Made by a program: the position numbers and the translations under genes
The notes under the pieces: model-generated
Told to the model about the DNA's origin: nothing
The model's input: only the letters and a program-made list of their open reading frames with translations
The model's database searches: none
DNA from: Bactericera cockerelli
Lineage: Eukaryota > Arthropoda > Insecta > Hemiptera > Triozidae
Assembly (NCBI GenBank): GCA_024516035.1
Contig: CM044957.1
Location: 1,632,613-1,696,612, forward strand
Length of the DNA: 64,000 nucleotides
Direction of reading: 5' to 3'
Shown here: in pieces, positions 20,048 through 32,234 of the stretch
Position numbering within the stretch: the stretch's first letter is position 1
How the letters are laid out: every line of letters begins with the position of its first letter

Positions 20048-20957
20048 AGTGTATTTTCTGTACTTAATCTCCCCCAATCTCGCATCAGCTGATCACAGAT
20101 TAAGGATTTCTCCTCACGGCTTGTTCTTATTTCTCCTCCAATCTTAACCCGACGTTTTCGTCAGATCGAGATCAACGCCATTTTGAAATCAATTTGACTT
20201 TGAGGTTGACCTTCAGCAGATCTTTATTATTTGTTTATGTTTTCATAAATTTACATTGAATAAACTTTTTTGATTTTCTATTGATGACTAGGTTACTTTA
20301 AACCAGTTTAGGTATTAGGTTCTAGTTTGAATTTTGAGCCAGATTTAAGATTAGGAATTGTACAGGTATCAAAGTTCATTGTTGATAATGAAAGTACCTT
20401 TTATTAACATCCTCAATTTACATATTTCGCCGAAAATGAATGCATAATGTACAGAATGCTAGCTCGAGTTTCTCTTTTGCATTACCTTTATAAATCTCAA
20501 GTGTACATTATTTGTTCTACATCTGGAAAGCAAGACGCTGTGTAGTATAAGGATAATCACGTCTGAGAAATTCTCATGAAAAAAATCAAGGCAGTTTTCA
20601 ATTTACAAAAGTGCACTGGTTCAAGCTGCAGTGATCGTTAACTCTGCTGTTTGTTGCATGCACCAAATTTTCTGAACAGTCTATGGAATAGTAACTTGAT
20701 TTACATCAAAATTTGAGAAAAAGTAGGTAATGAAACTCTCGCAGAAATCTAAATAGTCATAATAAGGTATTCAGATAGTTCAAATTTCCAATTCTCTGAA
20801 ATATTCTTATCAATCCTTATCAGTAATCTTTATTTACATTTCACTGTGAGAAGCTAGCCCTTAATTTAAGTTTCTCTGATATTATCGCTGGAGCGCGTCG
20901 AGGCGTTCTGATCTCTACAGATCGAGATTGGGGGAGATTAAGTACAGAAAATACACT
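20048..20957. mobile_element. Unclassified 0.9-kb TIR element
   Basis: It has perfect terminal inverted repeats of at least 34 bp (20049-20082 and 20923-20956, beginning gtgtattttctgtacttaat). The interior is AT-rich and has no reading frame of useful length, so it is a non-autonomous DNA element. It is inserted at or next to the 3' end of a SINE. No clear target duplication can be assigned, so the superfamily is left open. Confidence 0.75.
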
Positions 20958-23018
20958 AATAGTTTAAAGAAAGACTTTAATTTACGTAACTCATTACTTT
21001 GCCGCCACTGGTCGCTATTCACACAGATAAAGTTAAAGTATCCCTGTATAAGATAGTACGCAATCTGACTTAGCTCCACAGAGCTATAACAAAAACGTCT
21101 ATTAATTACTTATGGGACTACCATAATGGGACTACCTGTCTTGCGCTGACAGTCTAAATAAAGTACTACTTATACTTATACTTACTTATATTTATATGTT
21201 TTTAGAAAATCTTTCGATGTGACACGTAATATTCCAAGGCCTCAAACATGTCTACGGGCATAATAATACTCTGGAGTAGGAGTGTCAGATTGAATTAAAT
21301 TAAACTTTAGAAAAAATGTGACTTATACATGCAGTTGAAAGCGACGTTAAAACCAAAATAAACATGACGGGAAACCTCACTGGACGTTGCTTAACTTCAG
21401 TGACAAAGCGACGCTGACTCTGTGAAGTAGCAATTTTTTATTTTGAATTGCTGAATTAATTTTCTCAAAAAATGGGGTTCAAATTGAACGAATTTGTATT
21501 TAGTTGAAATTACTACTGTTCCTGTTAAAGGATTATTTTATTGCTGTGATATTGTCTAATTTATTTGTACATAATATTCTTCATGTTTATAACTGTTCAG
21601 TAAAAGTAGAATAACTTCATGTTTTTGAAACCTCAATAGGTTGTCTCATACTATTTTTAAAAGCATCGGAAGAAGTCAGTTAAACTGGCAAGTAAAATTG
21701 AAAATATCGCTAAATAGATCTTGTCTTCAATGTTTTTTTTTTTTTTTTTTACTTTCATTAAGTATAGGTATCTATTGATATGGGATATATAATGTATATA
21801 CAGTTCGTTTTTGTATTTTATACTCTCCTTATCTAATAGAAAGGAAGGTAATGAGATCACCTAAGGAAAGTAATGTTTTACTTCTATTAAACTTTATTAA
21901 AATATTTTCTTTTTATTTATTTGAAATTTACTGTAAAAAGTGTAAAAATAAATTGTCAAGTAAAAATATTACATCTTTTCTATTTAAATGAAACTATTGT
22001 GAAGTTGTTTTTTTCTTGTGTAGATTACAAAGTAGAATAATTGTAAACATTCCTGTTTTCTTCTTCTCTTTATTTTCTATTATTTCATGGTTTAACATCT
22101 CTTAAGGTCATGCGAGAAGGAGGTTTTACCCTCAATTCGCTGGACTCAGAGTTGAAAATTTTTCTTTAGTTGAAAAGTTGACTCGTTCTGAACCACATAT
22201 TCAAAAAAAAATATGTGTTTCAGAACTAATATTTGTAAAAAAATATTATATTTTAAAAAAAAAACATATTTCAATGTGCGATCAATCATCATGATAGTCT
22301 TAGCAGTGGTGAAGCAATATTCGATCATTAGAGCAACATCGCTCATGCTCAGAGGATCAAGAAAGAGAGTGAAGGCCCTTCCTTATGAAGATGGTGCGGG
22401 AATAATAATAATAACACTTATTAATGGAAGGTAACCACCACGCGAGGTTAATGCTCAAAACATTTTCTACCACCCAACCCTTAGTCTGATTTTTATGTGG
22501 TCACAAACTCAAATTAATGAAGAAGAATGCATGCACGATTGATTCTGAAATATTCTATATAAAAAAAAACATGGATACGTTTTATGTATTTTGTTTCATA
22601 AATATCGATCTTTCATCCCACCACAAAAAAGAACTCGACATTAGTATGGTAAAAAAATCATGTATTGATTAGTTGACGAAACAAGATGAACTCTAAATAA
22701 AAAGTAAATCTAAGACAAAAGAACAAACAACTTGGTGAAAACTTTTTAAAATCAAAATTCATCAATTTAAAACTTTGATGAATGCATTTTAATTAACGTG
22801 TTAAAAATAGCGAAAATTGTTGCCTACGATACATGACAAAAAGAAATTAAAATAATATATTGAAGATAATACGGGGTGGCCCAGTCAAAAAAAAAAACCA
22901 ACGGTGCCCCCTACTGACAGTTATTCAGCTTTGCCCCGGGCGACAGAAAGTCGAAACCTATCCCTGATGGCGAGACGATTCTTACATGTAAATTAAATTT
23001 CTAGTTGCAACACCTAGC

Positions 23019-23185
23019 CAACCTCCATGGCTCAGTTGTTAAGAGCATTGGTTACTGACCCAGAGGTTGCGGGTTCGAATCCCGTTCGAGGCGGAAAATT
23101 CTGACCGAGTTTTTCCGTTTCCCGGAATGGCATGCATGTAAAGATAAAATGACCTGAGGTAATGCGAAAGGAGTTCCGGCGCAGA
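23019..23185 (+). mobile_element. tRNA-headed SINE (family A)
   Basis: The head is accctccatggctcag-like with gcgggttcgaatcccg as box B. The body reads ccgagtttttccgtttcc and ends aatgcgaaaggagttccgg. This is the commonest SINE of the window. Copies are at 30135-30300, 37468-37648, 42338-42484 (minus) and 46944-47137. Confidence 0.75.
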
Positions 23186-23858
23186 ATTAAAAACTTTAAA
23201 TTAAAAGTTGCAACAAAAAAGCTGCAATACCTAATAATAAAAAATGGCAGGATAAAAAATATACTGTAAAGAAACAAAACATGCCTAGATGAATTTTCTA
23301 AAGGAAAATCACAAGCGCAATCTAATTGAATACTCTAATAAATGCACTCCTGGTTGCGACTGGAATCAAGTATATTATGGGAGGTTGCAGAGCCCACTTC
23401 TAATACCAATTAGCCCAGTTCCGACCACTAATGGAGTTTTAGCTAATGCTCCATGAACGGGGGTTCCATTATACATTTTTACTTAACATTATATTATTAA
23501 AAACTATATTTAAAAAAAAACTAAAATCCCAACTAACTTGACTGGTTGATATAATAGCTTAAAATAAAACAAAATAAGTTACTAGCATTAAATTAAAATT
23601 AGAGTTTAAATTTGAGGTGCTAAAGAAAATGAGGTAGCTTTCTTGATCTTGCTAGGTCCACTAACTATCCCGGAGGATCCGAAAAGATATCCACACCCCC
23701 ATCACTGGCTTCCCACAATTTTTTAACTCTTACAATGGCTGTATGTATGTATCTTTGTTGGTTCTGAATTTTTTAATGTAAAATAATTTCTTTTCACGGG
23801 TATTTCTAATTGGTACTCTGATGTTTAATTCGTTTATTATTTCCTGAAAAAAAAAATA

Positions 23859-24525
23859 GGTATACATAAGCCGGCTATCTAACTCGATTTCTTAAGGTAC
23901 GCAATGTACAATTGTACATAGGTACACATAAGCCGGCTATCTAACGCGATTTCTTAAGGTACGCAATGTACATAGGTACACATAAGCCGGCTATCTAACT
24001 CGATTTCTTAAGGTACGCAATGTACATAGGTACACATAAGCCGGCTATCTAACTCGATTTCTTAAGGTACGCAGTGTACATAGGTACACATAAGCCAGCT
24101 ATCTAACTCGATTTCTTAAGGTACGCAATGTACATAGATACACATAAGCCGGCTATCTAACTCGATTTCTTAAGGTACGCAATGTACATAGGTACACATA
24201 AGCCGGCTAGCTAACTCGATTTCTTAAGGTACGCAGTGTACATAGGTACACATAAGCCGGCTATCTAACTCGATTTCTTAAGGTACGCAATGTACATAGG
24301 TACACAAAAGCCGGCTTTTTTATTCGATTTCTTAAGGTACGCAGTGTACATAGGTACACATAAGCCGGCTATCTAACTCGATTTCTTAAGGTACGCAGTG
24401 TACATAGGTACACAAAAGCCGGCTAGCTAACTCGATTTCTTAAGGTACGCAGTGTACATAGGTACACAAACGCCGGCTAGATAACTCGATTTCTTAAGGT
24501 ACGCAGTGTACATGGGTATACATAA
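23859..24525. repeat. 54-bp intergenic minisatellite
   Basis: The unit is cataggtacacataagccgg, ctatctaactcgatttctta, aggtacgcaatgta, with about 12 copies. It contains AGGTACGC, a donor-like motif, in each copy. No exon is recognised beside it. Confidence 0.93.
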
Positions 24526-24916
24526 AATAAGTACATGAAAAATATATCTCTTAGCATCACATTGGTCACTGCCGAAGCGGAGGGAAGTGAGTCTCACCGA
24601 GAGGTCCTGAGTTCGAGCCCCGAGGGGGGTTGTGGATTTTCCTTGAATCAATGTTCCTTCTCTACTATCTTCTTGGAGTAATTAAAATCTAGAACAGAGA
24701 GGAGAAGGGGTCATTACAAGCGGGTTTTCGTTACACAAGATTATTTCAGGTGGATTTTATCGACATGGACTTACCGCTGTCTGGCTGGGGGACTTGAAAC
24801 AGGGAGAAGACCAGTGTCATTTTTCGTAAGATATCGCTGTCATGAGTCATGACCATGACACAAGGAAACGAAAAACATGTTTGATGATTGAAAGTGACAT
24901 TATGTGTATTTTTCTT

Positions 24917-25200
24917 TTGGATAATTTTTTTTCCAGGTTCGGTATTTCCAAATATTTTCATTTTATTCCAAATGTTTCCAGTTTAGCTTCCCCACTATTC
25001 GTGAAAGAAAAATGCGGTACTTTTAAAGATAAACAAGGGACTTAATCTATAAAAGAAATGGAAGCAAGAATTTTATAAATTCATTTTGGTTAACCAAACT
25101 GGAAGAAGATTTTTCGTCTTCCAAAAGAAAAATGACTTTCTTCCAGTTCGTTCATTTTATTCAAGTTGAATCCACATTGGTTAGAAAGAAAAATACAGCT
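24917..25200. repeat. Dispersed repeat, about 280 bp
   Basis: It is very similar to 38268-38549. Both begin ggataattttttttccaggt, contain ctattcgtgaaagaaaaatg and finish with ggttagaaagaaa followed by tgcagct-like or tacagct-like sequence. No reading frame or terminal repeat is seen. Confidence 0.75.
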
Positions 25201-25756
25201 ATTCTGTAACGAGGAAATGTTACGCACGGTCAGTCCCTACTGCAGGTAGGACCACGAAACTTGCCAAGAAAAATCGTTATTTTGGAGACTTATCAAAGCG
25301 GAAAAAAAGGTTAAATAAAAAAATGATCTAATTAAAAAATTCTAATTTTTTTATGGTTAATTTATTACCTTTCTTAAAATATAAAATGGTTCCATTTACA
25401 TTTCTGAAGAAAATGTTCAAGGTTACCATCAGTTTCCCCCTAGTTTTAAGGAAGATTTGGTTTGAATATTTTTTCTGTGAAATCAATATTTCTCTCAATT
25501 AGTGATATGACTCATCGGCAGATATGTAGTTAGGAGTTTATGTACATTTATCACGAAAGCGGATCATGTGTATGTGAAAAGCTGGTGGCAAAACATGTTA
25601 TGCGACATATTCATTGTTTTTCCTCAGGAAAAAAAAAAAAAAAAAAACAATGGAACACTTACACCTATTTTTTATTGGCTCTATTGAAACAGTTCATCGT
25701 AAAGATTTTGATGCGCGAAATGCCTTTTTTCTGGTATATTTACTATAGAATCAGTC

Positions 25757-25800
<44 letters not shown>

Positions 25801-25904
25801 ATACGAACAAAAATCCATTATTTTCAAGTGATGAGCATTTTCTCCCGTTTCCGGAATAGGAATGGATGTAAAGGTAAAGTAGCCTGAAGTAATGCGAAAG
25901 AGTT

Positions 25905-26075
25905 GGGTGGAAGTTAAGATTGCCATAGGCAATCCCCGCCCTTTAGTTAGGACATATGTATATAGTTATTTTGTTTATATTTTTCCTGTTTATATTAATT
26001 TTGCCAATCTTGTATTTTAATTTTTACCATTATTTGTCTGTATATATGTTTTTCTAATAAAGAGTTTCATAATGA
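25905..26075 (+). mobile_element. LINE-like 3' end
   Basis: A gttgggtggaag..attgccataggcaat segment is followed by ccccgccctttagttaggac and an AATAAAG-type AT-rich tail. Similar tails are at 7985-8200, 12593-12655, 13375-13547 (minus) and 27597-27760. This resembles the conserved 3' end of a non-LTR retrotransposon. Confidence 0.6.
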
Positions 26076-26485
26076 TAATGATTTTCAATGACAAACTGGT
26101 TGATTTACAAAAAATAACCTCATTGGTCGAATAATATTTATTATTAATTTTCTTGGTATTATTATCATCATTATCCTTTCTTTTTTTAACTTTTTTATTC
26201 TTGTTATTTCTTCTATAGTGTATACTATGTAATTGGGTGCTGGCTAACTTTTGTAAAGCCAACACCTGTATTGTACTGCACTCTAAATAAAATATACTTA
26301 CACTTATAATAATAATAAAGAGGTTCCGGAGCATAATAACCACTCATTAAAAAAAAAAGTAATTTCAACATGTAACTACGTGACGGCGAACATATGCATG
26401 TCAAGTGAAACGTCTAATAATTAGCTAATTACCAACGACAGACATAGTATTGTTTTTAAACATGTGCAAACCAACATTCTATCCG

Positions 26486-26493
26486 TTTATAAG
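26486..26493 (+). promoter_or_regulatory. Possible TATA box of the secreted-protein gene
   Basis: TTTATAAG lies 131-138 bp upstream of the ATG. A TCATTC initiator-like element follows about 30 bp downstream (26523-26528). The spacing is right for a focused promoter, but this is inference. Confidence 0.4.
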
Positions 26494-26623
26494 TGACGCA
26501 TAGGAACTTGGAAAGCACACTTTTCATTCTAGACGATCGAAAGCTAGACGATCTGAGTTTTGAAACAGTTGCCTCTCTGACATATTGCTGATTTAAACAT
26601 TGATGTTGGTGTGAGACAGGAGA

Positions 26624-26725
26624 ATGCGTAGTTTTTTGACCGCACCTTCTGTTGCCGCACTTTTAGTTGCGGCACTTTGTTCTAAAGCAATTGTTGCTGC
26701 GGACTCTGAAGCACCGCAAAAATCG
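26624..26725 (+). CDS. Secreted gene exon 1: signal peptide
   Basis: 34 codons from ATG: one Arg, then the hydrophobic core VAALLVAALCSKAIVAA and a likely cleavage before DSE. The donor is TCG|GTAGGT. Confidence 0.75.
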
Positions 26726-29700
26726 GTAGGTCAAAATTTTAACCTAATATTCTAATGTTTTTACTTCCGAGAAATTTCTAATATTAGAAATCGGAAGTAT
26801 TGTGTTCGTTTTTGTAAAAAAAAATATTTTTTTGGTCCGATTTCAATTTTTTTCATATTTCTGGACGTTTCATAACCTACTGAGTAAATTTGGTTTTGTG
26901 TCCGTCTGTCGATCCGTCGGTCTGTTAAAACGATTCCTTGTAACGCGCAAATCTCAGAAACTACTCGACCGATTTTGTTGAAGATTTTGTTGAAAAAAAG
27001 ACCATGCGCCTGACCACTAACTTTTTACTTAAACGCTTATATCTCGTGAACGGTACACCCGATTTTGATGAAATTTTGTATTAATATGCATATTACTGTT
27101 TTACTTAAGTTATTTATATTTATTTTTAAATTAATTATAATTTGACTCTGATATATAAGAAAATCCGAAATTTTGGACAAAAAAGTCAAAAAATAAGGAC
27201 CACGACTTGCCGATACAGAATTTTTTGTGGAATCTAGAATGTAGAAAAAACGGTTTTCTACCATATAAATCAAATTTGAAGAAAATCGGTTCAGTCGTTT
27301 TGGAGATACAACTAATTTTGTATAAAATCTCAAAATTGGCACGTGTTAACAATGTGAAACAATCACGAGGAAGTATTGTGTCCATAATTGGCAGTGTTTT
27401 TTTTTTTTAACGTCGCTTTCAGCTGCATGCTCACATCACATCTTTTCTTCTTCTCTGAATTATAAAATTTAATCTAATTTAATCCGACACTCCTATACCA
27501 GAGAATTATGCCCGAAGAAATGTTAGAGGCCTTGAAATAAGGTCGAAACACAGTGTTGAAATTACAATTAAAAAAATATATTATGTGTCAGCTCGAAAGC
27601 TTGCCAAAGGCAATAACCCCGCCCTTTAGTTAGGACATAATGTGTCTATATTTTATTTATTTTTTCTCAATATTTTTCTGTTTTTATTTTTATGTTTTTA
27701 TACTGTTTCCAATTTTGTATATTAATTTGTGATGGTGTGTTTGTATATAATTATACAAACACCACTACACACATACACTCTTACACACACCAACGCACCC
27801 CCCCCTCCCCCAACATACACACTCACATACAACCCTACAACCACCAACACCCCCCCCCCCCTATATACATACACACACACACACACACACACCACTACAC
27901 ATACACACACAGGAATCATTTTATAATAAAAGATAATTTGTTAATCACCCTCTTTTATTTCCCATAGAATCACCAGGATTGCAAAGATTGCGAAAAAGTG
28001 GGTGTGGAAGAATATAACTCATGGGAGGAATTTTTTGCTAGCGGAGGGGGCAAGGAGACTAATATGGAGGAGATATTGGAATCCGTGGCGAGGCTTCGGG
28101 GCAAAAATGAAACTATAGTAAGTGTTCGTAGGTCAATTTTTTACTTTCCTTATCCTATAGAAAGAAAAGTATAAAAACCCAACAACAACCTTCCACATGG
28201 CAAGCGAGTATCTTACCAATGCGCTATTATGCGCTCATCAGCTGTAAAAAAAAATGGATTCTTTTCCGACACTAACCTTTCTATTTGCGAACAAAATTTC
28301 ACACCTGATGAACCCACTAGACATTCGCTTCAGATAATTTCTAATATCAGATTGTGTTCAATTTTTTTTTTTTTTTTTTTTTAAATGTTTGTTTGCTCCG
28401 ATTTCAATTTTTTCATTTTTCTGGACGTTTCATAACATCCTGAGCAAATTTTCTATCCTATGGCACTGACAAAAATCCAAAAACCTAGTAGAAAAGGTTT
28501 CCCCCTCGATATAATGGTACACGCGTTTTAGCATTATTTAAAATTTTAATCCGTTCTCTAGATATTTCGAGTGGCTCCTTTTTTTTTGTAGACCCCTGTA
28601 TATATCTTTTTACTTTCCTTATCCTAAAATAAGGAAAGTATTGTATTCGTCGAAAATTTGACCTACCTAGCTTTTCACATTTCTGGACGAATCATAGCCT
28701 CAGGATACCAAAAAAGTTGTTTTCAGCCATTGGTCCGTGCGTCTGTCTGTGTGTGTGTCTGTGTGTGTGTCTGTGTGTCTGTGTGTGTGTGAACAGGATA
28801 TCTCAAGAACGGTAAGAGCTAGGGACTTGAAATTTGGTATGGTAATTAATTTTATACACCAGACGAACCATGAAACTTTTGGTTGAAATCGGCCGCATTC
28901 TGCGGCCGCAGGGCCGCAAATATTGGCCGCAAGCACCGCTTCTTTGAATTGGTTAAAGATACAAAAAATGTTAGAGAACAACATTTTCTCAAATTAAAAA
29001 AATAATGGGGGCTTACTCTGAGCATTTTTTTTGATATCTTTAACTTTTTGGAACCCGGCCCCAATTTACCGGTATTGTGGGGGGGACCCGCTTGGACTAA
29101 CTTTTTTATTATTCATCCTAGATGGGGGTTGTGACATATCAAATTCAATGATTTTGAAGTGCTGATTACGAATTTGACATTTATTTTTAGTTATCTGTTA
29201 CCTTTGAGTTACCAGTGGCGGAATTCGACTCCTTTTTGGGGGATAAGGAAAGTCGTGTGATGTTTACACCAGATTTTTTATTATGTATTTTTTGCCAGAA
29301 CGAAGTATATCTTGCGAATGACCACGCTCAGTTGAACAGATCCGAGGCCAACAAATCTATGCGGGTAAGATTTTTTTTTATATTATTCAACGTTGCTTTC
29401 AACTGCATGGTCATATCACGACGGAGGTGTTACCATCCATTCGCAGGAAACTCACCAACCTGCTAGCCACACTAACAACTTCAGTGCCATGCTGTTCTTA
29501 GAGAACTTCGCCAAAGAGAACTTCAACATGACAACACAATTAATGAGACCCCATTTGGAATGTTAAATGATGTTTGAATTTAAAGAAAATTTGTTCCAGA
29601 AGGCCATGAGAACCCATTTGGGGCCTCATACAATTCAGCCCTGAAATTTAATTTACAATTTATTGTTTTAAACCTCTGGAATTGCTCTCTTCGAGTTACA

Positions 29701-32180
29701 GCCAGAGCAGATTGGAAATAAGTATCATGGGTTGTTGAGAAATGTCATCCAAATATGGGTTTGGCACTTTGGTGAAGTTCTGTGAGACCCCAAATGGAGA
29801 CTCATAGCAGTCATATCTCAAACGAGCTCATATTAGCAGGCCAAGATGTGATTAACGATCTGATAGCCTTTCTTTACAACTAAGTATTGCAACAGTCTTA
29901 TTATTATGTGGTCACAAATTCAAACGAATGAGAAAAAATTTACGCACTGGGTAGGATTCGAACCAACGGATCCCTACGCTACCTGGATTCCCAAACTAGA
30001 CCCTTAACCACTTGATAGTATGTGCCTTTAATTTTATCTCCTGATTTATTTCCGCCAGACTGCAAGTGGTTCTGATGAAGAGCGGCAGTCAAGTGAAGTC
30101 CCCGCCGCTGATGCGTCCATTCAGGTAAGTATTCCCGAGTTCCGTGGCTCAGTGGTTAGGAGCATTGGTTACTGACCCGGAGGTTGCGGGTTCGAATCCT
30201 GGCCGGAGCGGAAAATTCTTACCGAGTTTTTTCGTTTCCGGAACGGTATATGGATGTAAAGGTAAAGTGCCCTTAAGTAATGCGAAAGCTGTTCCGGGGG
30301 GGAAAAAAATATTCCCGAGATTCTCCTGATTATAAATTCGTGAAATATTGCTTTTTTTCTGCTATGTTCTGCTATGTCTGGCTGGGGGATTATAAACAGG
30401 GAGGAGACCAGCTTTGGCTTGGTTCTGGGGGCCCTTGTTCTTTTCAACTGCTAAAGTAAATGTAGTTATAGCCAGAATAGTTACCGCAAAATAATGATGC
30501 ACGGTCGTAATTAAAATCCACTAATTTCATTCCTGTAAGATAAGGAAAGTAAAAAATGCCTGCGGCGTTTTTGAGTTATGCGTGACTTTAGGGGCCGAAT
30601 TATGAAACAGGCTTATGTTTGACATGCCCTCTAGTGGGAATTTCTTGCGCTGTGATTGGTTGAAATTTCCTCTATATCATAATTCGGGCCTACGACTAGT
30701 GAAACAGGGTTTAGACATGTTACACTGTGATACTTTTCAACACGTCGCGCGTCGGTGTTCTTCTGTTGCGCGGAGGGACGTTGAACAGATAAGAAGTAAA
30801 AGCCGTATTCATAAAAAAAAGCAAAAGGTTTTACTTTAAAAATTTGAAATAATTGCTTCAGTCGGTATTCATAAAGTTTTGAGAGTAAAAGCTTTTCCTT
30901 CTTTGAAAGTATTTTTTTTTTCTTTTCTTTTTATTAATAGCTCCTCCAACTTAAACATGGAGCGATTGCTTGCGAGCAAAAGCAAATATATAATGGTTAT
31001 GAATACGAAATTGAGCAAATGTTTTTACTTCTACTTTTTCCTTCGGACTTTTTGCTTTACTTCGAGCTTTTGCTCGTGAGCAAATGCTTTGTTTTATGAA
31101 TACGGCCCAATAACAAAAGCATTGGCGCCCTTAACAGGATTGGCGGTAAGAAGGCCAGCCAGGCGTAAAATGGTAAGCAGAAGCCAGAACCAACCAACCT
31201 CAACCATGAGAAAGAGGTTGAACAATTCCGACCCCAAGTAGGTTTGGGAAAAGAGCAAAGTGAAAAAATCAAAGTTACTCATACCTCGTGAGAAAAAATG
31301 AGTAGCTGCTTTAATGTGAGCAGTGGCGGAATTATAGGCAAAAATAAGATATTAGGATATTAAAAGTTATGAAAAAATCCTATAATTCTGCGCTACCCAC
31401 TAAAAATTGTGATATAATAACACAAAGAAGCACATTTATTTATTTAATAAAATTGTTCTATGTTTCAGTCCCACGAGGAATTCACAGGAGAACCGGATTC
31501 GGATTTAATTGGATCCCCTCGGGTAAGTACTGCTCATAGCTTAAATCAAAGTCAACTAACTATCCTAAACAAGTAAATAAATATATTAAATGTGTTTCTT
31601 TGTGTTAGTTTAGTGGGTAGCGCAGAATAATATAACTTTTCCGTAACTATAATATCCCAAAATCTTATTTTTACTTAATATTCTGCCACTGTTCGCTGCT
31701 CACATTAAAGCAGCTTCTCATTTTTCTTGACAAGGTGTGAAGTGGACCCCGAACATCCAAGTACAGATCAGGGATCGAACCCAGGTCACCATGGGATCAA
31801 GCGCGGCCTGTGGAGAAAATGTATAGGAGGTGCTGTGACATAAACCGGACTAAAATGGAATTTATAGTGTCGCTCTTTTAGTACCTAACGATTTTGAGTT
31901 TGTCAAGACCATCTTTATATTTAAAAAATTAATCATTTTAGAAATGTGTAATGATTTTCATTGTGTAGGAGCAAAGGTCTTTTTCCTTTTTTCCTTTTCG
32001 CCTGGGGGTGCTGCAGTTCCGTGACTCCTTAACACCGGCCACGCCTGGGTGGAATACCTAGTGCGCTAACTCACTCGGCCACGGTATCTACAATAAACAA
32101 GAACTTGTTAAGGATGATTAGAAAGTGAACAGAATAAAAATCCTGACGTCTAGGATGGGTGGAAACGGAGGAGAGAGGGG

Positions 32181-32234
<54 letters not shown>

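Larger units (their letters stand above)
19568..26485. other. Repeat-rich intergenic region
   Basis: No host gene is recognised between TRRAP and the secreted-protein gene. The contents are a SINE (19799-20047), a 0.9-kb TIR element (20048-20957), SINE pieces near 21000-21060 and 22430-22520, a SINE (23019-23185), a 54-bp array (23859-24525), a tRNA-like SINE head (24565-24640), a dispersed repeat (24917-25200), poly-A tracts (25629-25647 and 25761-25799) and a LINE-like tail (25905-26075). Open frames here are short and match no family. Confidence 0.6.
29365..31468. other. Introns 3 and 4 of the secreted-protein gene
   Basis: Positions 29385-29485 carry the dispersed repeat with aactgcatggtcatatcacg. 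Positions 29890-30020 are a minus-strand SINE. Positions 30135-30300 are a family-A SINE. Positions 30370-30445 hold a ctggctgggggattata repeat, also at 32848-32960. Positions 31279-31432 are a family-C SINE body. Confidence 0.6.

Noticed and set aside
23030..23095. tRNA genes at this and about ten similar sites (for example 30140, 37470, 46950, 58707, 62980)
   Set aside because: They have A and B boxes but do not close as proper cloverleaves, and each is followed by a shared SINE body. They are SINE heads, not tRNA genes.
27722..27967. His/Thr/Pro-rich open frames on both strands
   Set aside because: They are low-complexity translation of a CA- and C-rich simple repeat.
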